From Bacteroidales bacterium (GTDB lineage Bacteria > Bacteroidota > Bacteroidia > Bacteroidales > UBA4181), in NCBI GenBank assembly GCA_028700615.1, contig JAQVSH010000088.1, positions 1 to 7,233 on the forward strand: a stretch of 7,233 bases of DNA. The letters run 5' to 3'. The notes under the pieces are model-generated. The model did not search any database. It saw nothing but the letters and a program-made list of their open reading frames with translations, and was not told the origin of the DNA. Positions 1 through 5,731 of the stretch are shown here, piece after piece; within the stretch, counting starts at the first letter, position 1, and every line of letters begins with the position of its first letter. A program made the translations under genes and the position numbers.

Positions 1-1793
1 AACTGGTAACTAAAGCTGCTACCATTGCAGCTAAAGAAGCCAAACTTTCGGGTGTTGACTGGTCATTTTCCCCCATGATTGATGTTGCCCGTGATGGCCG
101 TTGGGGACGTGTGGCTGAAGGTTATGGCGAAGATCCTTATGCGAATTCCGTATTTGGAGTGGCTACTGTAAAAGGTTACCAGGGGAAAAATTTATCTGAA
201 CCGTATTCGATTGCAGCTTGTTTGAAACATTATGTTGGTTATGGCTTATCTGAGGGAGGACGTGATTATCACTATTCCGATATTTCAGCACAATCGCTTT
301 GGGAAACTTATTTACCGCCTTATCAGGCTGGTATTGAAGCCGGGGCGGCCACTGTGATGAGTGCCTTCAACGATATTAGTGGTATTCCTGCAACCTCAAA
401 TCATTATATACTTACCGAAATACTGAAAAACCGGTGGAAACACGATGGTTTTGTTGTTTCAGACTGGGGAGCTGTTGATCAGTTAATTGCCCAAGGGGTA
501 GCAGCGGATCGCAAAGAAGCAGGTTACAAGGCTTTTACGGCAGGAGTTGAAATGGATATGACGGATAGAAATTATATTCAGAATCTGAAACAATTAATTG
601 AAGAGGGGAAAATTTCAATGAATGCAATTGACGATGCTGTCAGTCGTATTCTTCGGGTTAAGTTTCGGTTGGGTTTATTCGACCGGCCATACACCACTGT
701 AGTTGATGAATCTGAAAGATATCTTCAGCCGGAAAGCAAAGCGATTGCAGAAAAGCTGGCAGCAGAATCTATGGTATTATTAAAAAACAATTCAGGAACA
801 CTTCCGATAAACCCGTCGGTTAAGCAGATTGCACTGATTGGCCCATTGGCTACTGATAAAGTGGATTTACTTGGATCATGGTCGGCTCACGGAGATGCAA
901 AAGATGTTGAATCCATTAGCGAAGGGCTGGCAAAGGAATTTGGAAACGTGATTTTCAATATTGCAAAAGGATGTGATTTTGATGGAGATAATGAATCTGG
1001 CTTCGCGGAGGCTTTAGCAGCGGCACAGAAATCGGATATTGTTCTGGTTTGTTTGGGTGAAAAAAGAGAATGGAGTGGCGAAAATACCTCACGGTCCACT
1101 ATTTCATTGCCTGCTATTCAGGAAAGACTGGTTCAGAAATTAAAAACAACTGGAAAACCCATTGTTCTGATCCTTTCGAATGGCCGTCCGCTTGGATTGG
1201 CCGCTATTGAGCCATTGGCTGATGCGATGGTTGAAATATGGCAACCTGGAGTTTCCGGAGGATCAGCCCTTGCAGGCATTTTATCGGGTCGAATAAATCC
1301 CTCCGGAAAATTGTCGATCACTTTTCCGCTTACCACCGGACAAATACCGATTTATTACAATATGCGCCAAAGTGCTCGTCCAACTTCAGGAAAATATCAG
1401 GATATCCCCACTGAACCTTTGTACTGGATGGGACATGGATTGAGTTATACCACCTTTAACTATGGCAATTTGAAACTTTCTGCTGAAAAAATTAAGAAGG
1501 ACGAAGCGTTAACCGTAGAGGTTGAAGTTACTAATTCGGGAGACCGTGTAGGGAGTGAAACGGTGTTGTGGTATATTTCCGATCCGGCTTGTTCCATTTC
1601 CCGTCCGATGAAAGAATTGAAATACTTTGAAAAGAAACAGCTTGCTCCCGGATCCAAAGCAACCTACACATTTAAAATTGATCCGATGCGTGATTTGAGT
1701 TATGTTGATGCTGACGGAAAGCGGTTTCTGGAAACCGGAGTTTACTATGTGATTGTAAACAACCAAAAAGTTAAGTTTGAAGTAACTGATTGA
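1..1793 (+). CDS. bglX: GH3 beta-glucosidase, BglX-like (5' end missing)
   Basis: This is a glycoside hydrolase family 3 enzyme, expected to release glucose or related sugars from beta-linked oligosaccharides, probably in the periplasm. The reading frame is open from base 3 to the TGA at 1791-1793, giving 596 visible residues. The gene runs off the left edge, so the signal peptide and roughly the first 150-170 residues of a typical BglX of about 750 are absent. Numbering from the first visible codon, the RWGRVAEGYGEDPY stretch and the substrate-binding KH pair (75-76) belong to the TIM-barrel domain. VVSDW holds the nucleophile Asp154. The second alpha/beta domain starts near SMVLLKNN, and GEKREWSGENTSR holds the probable acid/base Glu360. 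A C-terminal fibronectin-III-like domain spans about 499-596. The ATG at 75 is internal (Met of SFSPMIDV), not a start. The match to E. coli BglX, recalled from memory, is close along the whole length. The gene converges on the fic gene with 29 bases between the stops. The exact sugar specificity cannot be read from the sequence. Confidence 0.93.
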   Translation, partial: LVTKAATIAAKEAKLSGVDWSFSPMIDVARDGRWGRVAEGYGEDPYANSVFGVATVKGYQGKNLSEPYSIAACLKHYVGYGLSEGGRDYHYSDISAQSLWETYLPPYQAGIEAGAATVMSAFNDISGIPATSNHYILTEILKNRWKHDGFVVSDWGAVDQLIAQGVAADRKEAGYKAFTAGVEMDMTDRNYIQNLKQLIEEGKISMNAIDDAVSRILRVKFRLGLFDRPYTTVVDESERYLQPESKAIAEKLAAESMVLLKNNSGTLPINPSVKQIALIGPLATDKVDLLGSWSAHGDAKDVESISEGLAKEFGNVIFNIAKGCDFDGDNESGFAEALAAAQKSDIVLVCLGEKREWSGENTSRSTISLPAIQERLVQKLKTTGKPIVLILSNGRPLGLAAIEPLADAMVEIWQPGVSGGSALAGILSGRINPSGKLSITFPLTTGQIPIYYNMRQSARPTSGKYQDIPTEPLYWMGHGLSYTTFNYGNLKLSAEKIKKDEALTVEVEVTNSGDRVGSETVLWYISDPACSISRPMKELKYFEKKQLAPGSKATYTFKIDPMRDLSYVDADGKRFLETGVYYVIVNNQKVKFEVTD

Positions 1794-1816
1794 TTTATAG
1801 TTTCACTCTCCAAACC

Positions 1817-1840
1817 TATGAATTAAATATTCAATTCATA
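1817..1840. repeat. AT-rich inverted repeat between convergent genes
   Basis: There are perfect 8-base arms, TATGAATT (1817-1824) and AATTCATA (1833-1840), around an 8-base loop. The repeat lies between the converging bglX and fic genes and overlaps the last codons of fic. It could be a weak transcription end or an mRNA 3' stem for either gene. The stem is AT-rich and has no T-tract on either side, so it does not qualify as a standard intrinsic terminator. Confidence 0.35.
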
Positions 1841-2938
1841 CGAAATACCTCGTCCAGCGCCTTTTCGTTGAAAAATATTGATTTCAGTTAAATGTTGTAA
1901 ATCGCGAGTGGCGGTCGCTTTGGTCGTGTTGTTGATGGATATGTATTTCCGGGCGGTCATTCCGCCTTCAAAACCGTCTGTGAAGTATTCCATCATTTTT
2001 TGGATGGCTTTTGTTTCACGTTCGTTTAGTAAATCGGAAAATTTATCGAAGAACTTGGTTTTCTTTACTGTAAACAAAACGGTTTGTCTGGCATCTTCCT
2101 GGGCTTCCATGATGAGATGACAGAAATAAACCACCCAGTCGGTTACTTCCAGATTCCGTTGCGCTTTTTTAATTTCTTCGTAATATCGTTTTTTATTTCG
2201 CTCGATACATTTTGACAAACTGATAAAAACAGGTATTTCGATTTTTTCGGCTAAGGCTTTCTCTGCCAAAGCCCGTCCGATACGTCCATTACCGTCTTCG
2301 AAAGGGTGCAATGTCTCAAAATAAAGATGTGATAAAGCGGACAATAACATAGACTGTCCCACTTTTCCTAATTCAGTTACTTGGAAATCAGAATACCACT
2401 GAATAAATTGATCAAGCAAGCCATTTAATTCGTTAGATGGCGGAGCTTGGTAGTGCACGTCTATATCTCCATATCGTCCTGAAATCACTTGCATTGGTTC
2501 ACTGCCTGCTCGGATTTGCCCCGCATTTATTCCAACTTCTTTCTCCATTAGCATTTTATGCCAGTTCAAAAGCATGGAAAAGGAAAGTGGTTGCATATAA
2601 TTCTTGCGTACCTCAATCATCAGTTTGGCAATGGATTCCGCTTTTTTGTTTTTCATCGGCTGCAGATATGGCTCCAAACCTAAATTCAGTTTTAGAGATG
2701 ACATTACATCTTCCCGACTAAAATATTCTCCTTCAATTTCAGAAGTTTTCATAGCTTCCGAAAGCATAATATGTGCATAAGATTCCTGCTTCTCTTCGTC
2801 TGTAAGACTTTGCAATAAGCCGTTTGTTTCGCCAAACAACAATGAAAAATCCTGTATAAAAAGAAGTATTTTTTCTTTTTTATACCGAAAATTCGGGAAG
2901 TCTTTTTGTTGCCATATATATTCCATGAGCCAATTCAT
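1823..2938 (-). CDS. Fic family protein (DUF4172-Fic-winged helix), class II
   Basis: This is a probable Fic-domain nucleotidyltransferase that would transfer AMP (or another NMP) to a hydroxyl side chain of a target protein in the cytoplasm. It has 371 residues. The N-terminus (YIWQQKDFPNFRY, 7-19) looks like DUF4172. TSEIEG at 65-70 fits the inhibitory helix motif (S/T)xxxE(G/N), with Glu69 as the predicted inhibitory residue; its N-terminal position makes this a class II Fic. The flap that aligns target peptides is around 148-167. The catalytic motif HPFEDGNGRIGR is intact at 211-222 (catalytic His211, metal-binding Glu214, arginine at 219). Residues of about 305-371 resemble a winged-helix DNA-binding segment, typical of chromosomal Fic proteins. 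There is no small antitoxin gene beside it, as expected for a self-inhibited form. A -7 element lies just upstream. The Met at residue 5 (codon at 2926-2924) is an alternative start, because the 5' leader would be very short for the first ATG. The target is unknown. Confidence 0.92.
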   Translation of the reverse strand: MNWLMEYIWQQKDFPNFRYKKEKILLFIQDFSLLFGETNGLLQSLTDEEKQESYAHIMLSEAMKTSEIEGEYFSREDVMSSLKLNLGLEPYLQPMKNKKAESIAKLMIEVRKNYMQPLSFSMLLNWHKMLMEKEVGINAGQIRAGSEPMQVISGRYGDIDVHYQAPPSNELNGLLDQFIQWYSDFQVTELGKVGQSMLLSALSHLYFETLHPFEDGNGRIGRALAEKALAEKIEIPVFISLSKCIERNKKRYYEEIKKAQRNLEVTDWVVYFCHLIMEAQEDARQTVLFTVKKTKFFDKFSDLLNERETKAIQKMMEYFTDGFEGGMTARKYISINNTTKATATRDLQHLTEINIFQRKGAGRGISYELNI

Positions 2939-2952
2939 CCATAAATACGGCT

Positions 2953-2960
2953 CAAATATA
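2953..2960 (-). promoter_or_regulatory. Bacteroidota -7 promoter element for the fic gene
   Basis: Read on the minus strand, TATATTTG fits the Bacteroidota sigma factor -7 consensus TAnnTTTG. It sits 14 bases before the first ATG of fic, which would leave a leader of only about 8-10 bases, or about 20 if the Met at residue 5 is the true start. No good TTG-type -33 element is seen at the usual 19-21 base spacing, so the call rests on one motif. Confidence 0.45.
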
Positions 2961-3047
2961 TGAAATAAATGAGCTAATTAGGATGGATTATTGCTCAAAT
3001 TAACAAAATAGGATCTTTTAAATAAAAGATTTAATATTATCTGGCAT

Positions 3048-3078
3048 AAAAAAAGCACCTACATTTCTGTAAGTGCTT
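3048..3078 (-). terminator. Rho-independent terminator of the tRNA-Lys gene
   Basis: On the minus strand the stem AAGCAC/GTGCTT is extended by a second 4-bp block (TACA/TGTA) after one mismatch. A 4-base loop closes the hairpin, and the distal arm runs into seven T residues (A at 3048-3054 on the + strand). The hairpin starts 12 bases after the 3' end of the tRNA, so it should end tRNA transcription. It also separates the tRNA from fic downstream on the same strand. Confidence 0.8.
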
Positions 3079-3090
3079 GATTTTCAGTAG

Positions 3091-3163
3091 TGACCCCGGA
3101 GGGGCTCGAACCCTCGACCCATTGATTAAGAGTCAATTGCTCTACCAGCTGAGCTACGGAGTC
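3091..3163 (-). tRNA. tRNA-Lys (anticodon CTT)
   Basis: This 73-base cloverleaf can be folded by hand on the minus strand. The acceptor stem is GACTCCG with CGGGGTC (one G-T pair), the D stem is GCTC/GAGC, and the anticodon stem is ATTGA/TCAAT. The anticodon loop is CTCTTAA, with anticodon CTT at 3130-3128 reading AAG. The variable loop is GGGTC, and the T arm is GAGGG/CCCTC around TTCGAGC. The discriminator base is A, as in E. coli tRNA-Lys. The CCA end is not encoded (CTA follows), so it must be added by the nucleotidyltransferase, as is usual in Bacteroidota. It has its own -7 element and terminator, so it is probably a separate unit, although it follows folC on the same strand by 66 bases. 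No repeat of the tRNA 3' end is seen elsewhere in the window, so nothing shows it as an integration site. Confidence 0.97.
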
Positions 3164-3176
3164 GTTAGAACGGGTG

Positions 3177-3184
3177 CAAAATTA
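3177..3184 (-). promoter_or_regulatory. -7 promoter element for tRNA-Lys
   Basis: TAATTTTG on the minus strand fits the Bacteroidota -7 consensus TAnnTTTG and ends 13 bases before the mature tRNA 5' end. That leaves a short 5' leader for RNase P. It lies between the folC stop and the tRNA, which supports independent transcription of the tRNA. A matching -33 element is not evident. Confidence 0.5.
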
Positions 3185-3229
3185 GAAAATAATCGGAATT
3201 ATCCACTGTTTACGGGTTGTTTTTTGAAA

Positions 3230-4516
3230 TTAAATGACCTCTGCAACAATGAAGTTGCTGCCTCCCACAAAGATAAGATCTTCTGGCGCAGCATTTTTCC
3301 GGGCATCGTCAAGCGCTTCTTTCACCGTGGGGAATATTTTGCCTGTTCTTCCGGTCAGAAGGGCTTTTTGTGCCAGTTTTTCTACCGGAAGCGCCCTGTC
3401 TACGGGTGGTTGTGTGAAATAATACAGTGCGTCTGCCGGGAATAAAGGCAAGATTGGATCAATGTTCTTTTCTTTGACAAAACCGAGGACCAGATGCAGT
3501 TTTTGATGGGGGGTGTTTTGAAGCTGGCGGGTTACATATTGAAGTCCGGCTTCATTGTGAGCTGTATCGCATATGATTAACGGGCTTCTTCCCAATACTT
3601 CCCATCTTCCCCTGAGTCCTGTATGATAGGCAGCTAAATGTAATCCTTCTATTATCGTTATGTTGGAAACGGGCGGAAAGGCTGTGCTTTTTAAAGCCTC
3701 AAAAACGCACAGAACGGTCAGTATGTTTTTTTGTTGGTAGATTCCCGGGAGGTCGATGGAAATTTTTTGGGTAATCCCTTGGTGTTCAATATAGAAATGC
3801 TGGAGGCTGTCCCGGGATATCTCCGATTTTTCCAAGTGGAAGATCTGATCGGCAAAGTAAACAGTGCTTTGATTTTCGAGGGCTTTCCGGCGAAATACCG
3901 GTTCGGTTTCCGGTTGAGTTTCTCCGATGACAACCGGGATTCCTGGCTTAATGATTCCGGCTTTTTCTTCTGCAATTTGTTCCAGGGTGTTTCCCAAAAA
4001 TTCGGTGTGATCTTTGCCTATCTGGGTGATTACTGAGACAAGGGGCGTAATCAGATTGGTACTGTCCAGCCGGCCGCCCATTCCAACCTCTATGATGGCA
4101 ATATCTACTTTTGACCGGGCAAACCAGTCCATGGCCATCAGGGTGGTGATTTCAAAAAAGGAAGGATGGATGGATTCAAAATAATCTTTTCCGGAAGCGG
4201 TGAAGTCAATGACTTCCTGCTCGGGAATCATTTGGCCGTTGATTCGGATTCTTTCCCGGAAGTCTTTCAGGTGGGGGGAAGTAAATAACCCTGTCCGGTA
4301 TCCGGCTTTCTGGAAGATACCTGCCAGCATATGGGATACAGATCCTTTTCCGTTGGTTCCGGCTATATGTATGGTTTTAAATGACTGATGGGGGTGGCCG
4401 TATTTTTCATCCATAGCCAGAATATTCCCCATTCCCGGTTTATAAGCTCCGGCTCCGATATGCTGGAACATTGGATAACACGAGAAAAGATAGGATATGG
4501 TTTCGGAATAATTCAT
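3230..4516 (-). CDS. folC: Folylpolyglutamate synthase / dihydrofolate synthase
   Basis: FolC is an ATP-dependent Mur-ligase-type enzyme that adds glutamate to dihydropteroate and/or to reduced folates in the cytoplasm. From the chosen start the protein has 428 residues, normal for the family. The P-loop GTNGKGS is at 53-59, followed by FTSPHL (78-83) and the IIEVGMGGRLDSTN metal/ATP segment (141-154). GKDHTEFLG (167-175) and EEKAGIIKPG (183-192) follow; Lys185 sits where Mur-type ligases carry the carbamylated lysine. The C-terminal domain contains LRGRWEVL and CDTAHNEAG (316-324), then LVLGFVKEKN and a closing FVGGSNF. An ATG 57 bases further upstream (at 4573) is in frame, but the added residues (MLSANLKKKHDLCYHKI) do not resemble family N-termini, whereas MNYSETISYLFSCYPMFQ does. 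The start was therefore set at 4516. folC is divergent from the thioesterase operon. Whether this copy has both activities cannot be decided from sequence. Confidence 0.95.
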   Translation of the reverse strand: MNYSETISYLFSCYPMFQHIGAGAYKPGMGNILAMDEKYGHPHQSFKTIHIAGTNGKGSVSHMLAGIFQKAGYRTGLFTSPHLKDFRERIRINGQMIPEQEVIDFTASGKDYFESIHPSFFEITTLMAMDWFARSKVDIAIIEVGMGGRLDSTNLITPLVSVITQIGKDHTEFLGNTLEQIAEEKAGIIKPGIPVVIGETQPETEPVFRRKALENQSTVYFADQIFHLEKSEISRDSLQHFYIEHQGITQKISIDLPGIYQQKNILTVLCVFEALKSTAFPPVSNITIIEGLHLAAYHTGLRGRWEVLGRSPLIICDTAHNEAGLQYVTRQLQNTPHQKLHLVLGFVKEKNIDPILPLFPADALYYFTQPPVDRALPVEKLAQKALLTGRTGKIFPTVKEALDDARKNAAPEDLIFVGGSNFIVAEVI

Positions 4517-4535
4517 GGGTAAAATCTTGTGATAG

Positions 4536-4543
4536 CAAAGATC
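4536..4543 (-). promoter_or_regulatory. Possible -7 element for folC
   Basis: GATCTTTG on the minus strand differs from TAnnTTTG at the first base only and lies 19 bases upstream of the chosen folC ATG. If used, transcription would begin downstream of the upstream in-frame ATG at 4573 and so favour the shorter start. The match is imperfect and no -33 element is apparent. Confidence 0.25.
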
Positions 4544-4555
4544 GTGTTTTTTCTT

Positions 4556-4563
4556 TAAATTTG
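4556..4563 (+). promoter_or_regulatory. -7 promoter element for the thioesterase-hdrCB operon
   Basis: TAAATTTG fits the Bacteroidota -7 consensus TAnnTTTG exactly. It lies in the 107-base divergent region between folC and the thioesterase gene and would give a leader of roughly 50-55 bases. The nearest upstream TTG (4527-4529) is 26 bases away, longer than the usual 19-21, so the -33 element is uncertain. Confidence 0.45.
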
Positions 4564-4623
4564 CAGAAAGCAATGTGTGTCTATCATTAGATATTGTGAT
4601 CAGAACATGGTTAATTCAGAGGC

Positions 4624-5034
4624 ATGATCAGTCACCAGTATACATTCAGAGTGGTTTATTCGGATACAGACCAGATGGGGTATGTCCACCATTCAAACTA
4701 TGCAAAATATTATGAGACCGCCCGATGGGAACTGTTTCGTTCATTGGATATTTCCTATAAGGTGATTGAGGATTCCGGATTTCTTCTTCCGGTTACCTCT
4801 TTGTCGGTAAAGTTTATTAAACCGGCTTCTTATGATCAGTTGCTGACGGTAAATACTACCCTGAAAGCTGTCCGGGGCGCCCGGATGATTTTTTCCTATG
4901 AAATTGTAAATGAAAAGGATGAATTGATTAATCGCGGAGAAACTATTCTTGCTTTTATCCGTAAGGACACAAGAAAACCCTGTCATCCTCCTTTATTGGT
5001 ACTTAAAGCGCTTGAAGATGGAAACCTTATATGA
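4624..5034 (+). CDS. Hotdog-fold acyl-CoA thioesterase (YbgC/4HBT family)
   Basis: This is a predicted cytoplasmic thioesterase that hydrolyses acyl-CoA thioesters. Its 136 residues are the normal size for a single hotdog domain. The family signature is clear near the N-terminus: YSDTDQMGYVHHSNYAKYYE, with Asp16 in the place of the catalytic aspartate of 4-hydroxybenzoyl-CoA thioesterase and YbgC, followed by the long helix (TARWELFRSL). The second half has the usual beta strands (LPVTSLSVKFIKPASYDQLL and MIFSYEIVNE). The ATG at 4624 gives a typical family N-terminus. The upstream sequence is only weakly purine-rich (CAGAGG), as is normal in Bacteroidota. It is the first gene of a tight operon: hdrC starts inside it. 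Homologues are often found as general housekeeping or menaquinone-pathway thioesterases. The substrate here is unknown, but pairing with hdrC and hdrB could tie it to CoA-thioester redox chemistry. Confidence 0.9.
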   Translation: MISHQYTFRVVYSDTDQMGYVHHSNYAKYYETARWELFRSLDISYKVIEDSGFLLPVTSLSVKFIKPASYDQLLTVNTTLKAVRGARMIFSYEIVNEKDELINRGETILAFIRKDTRKPCHPPLLVLKALEDGNLI

Positions 5035-5704
5035 CAGATTGTCTAAAGATGTAAGATATATAGAGGGGTTAAACGCCTGTATTAATTGCGGAACCTGTAC
5101 CGCGATTTGTCCGGCGGCGGAGGTCAGCGATTATGATCCCAGAATGTTGATGGACAGTGTGCAGGAACACAATGAAGATGTATTAAGAGAGATCCTGAGC
5201 TCGGATACCATTTGGAGATGCGGGGAATGTCTTTCCTGTAAAACGCGTTGTCCCAAGGGGAATACTCCGGGCAGCGTGGTGCAGGCCCTTAGAAATCTCT
5301 CGGTTGAAACCGGTCTGTTTATGAAGAGTTCTCAGGGACAAAAACAATTGGCCCTGAAAAGGATGATAGGAGAGGATATCCTTCGTTTCGGGTATTGTGT
5401 ATATGTGGATCAGATTAATACCGGAAGCCATCCGGAACAGGGTCCGGTGTGGGATTGGTTTAAGAAAAACAAGGAATCCTTATTACAGCGTTTTGGCGCC
5501 AGCTATGGAAAAGAAACCAGCGGAACCCTCCGGAAAATACCAGAGGAATCACTGGATGAGCTTCGGAATATTTTCAAAGAAACCGGGGCGCTGGACCGTT
5601 TTGCACAGATTGAATCGCTTTCTTCTGATCATGCCCGGGAGCTGGGACTTGAATTTACAGAAGGAAAAGATGAGTATTTCCGGTTTTTATATGAGCAAGA
5701 GTAA
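5018..5704 (+). CDS. hdrC: HdrC-like double 4Fe-4S ferredoxin subunit
   Basis: This is a cytoplasmic iron-sulfur protein of the heterodisulfide reductase subunit C type, expected to pass electrons to the partner HdrB. It has 228 residues, longer than methanogen HdrC (roughly 190). It carries two classic 4Fe-4S motifs: C21-x2-C24-x2-C27-x3-C31-P and C68-x2-C71-x2-C74-x3-C78-P. The rest (about 90-228) is soluble and helical in appearance, with no membrane helices, so this is not the membrane-fused HdrE/DsrM type. The start at 5018 was chosen because METLYDRLSKDVRYIEG leads directly to the first cluster, as in the family. An in-frame ATG at 4949 would add 23 residues lying deep in the thioesterase gene. 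With the chosen start, the gene overlaps the thioesterase gene by 17 bases, which suggests translational coupling. hdrB follows after 27 bases. The natural electron donor is not visible, since no HdrA gene is in the window. Confidence 0.88.
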   Translation: METLYDRLSKDVRYIEGLNACINCGTCTAICPAAEVSDYDPRMLMDSVQEHNEDVLREILSSDTIWRCGECLSCKTRCPKGNTPGSVVQALRNLSVETGLFMKSSQGQKQLALKRMIGEDILRFGYCVYVDQINTGSHPEQGPVWDWFKKNKESLLQRFGASYGKETSGTLRKIPEESLDELRNIFKETGALDRFAQIESLSSDHARELGLEFTEGKDEYFRFLYEQE

Positions 5705-5731
5705 GAAAAGGATGATCTATAGAAAACAAAA

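Noticed and set aside
887..1766. Minus-strand open frames antisense to the GH3 gene
   Set aside because: They show no recognisable domain and overlap a well-supported gene on the other strand.
1878..2721. Plus-strand open frames antisense to the fic gene
   Set aside because: They are low-complexity, shadow-like translations; the fic frame carries all the family motifs.
3053..3078. The tRNA-side hairpin as a terminator on the + strand as well
   Set aside because: On the + strand the stem is followed by GATTTTC, not a clean T-tract, and no + strand gene ends just upstream.
3091..3163. tRNA-Lys as an integration site for a mobile element
   Set aside because: No integrase gene and no repeated copy of the tRNA 3' end were seen within the window.
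3077..3445. A 122-residue + strand open frame starting DPGGARTLDPLIKSQLLYQLSYG-like
   Set aside because: Its N-terminal part is the antisense translation of the tRNA-Lys gene, a familiar false protein, and the rest is antisense to folC.
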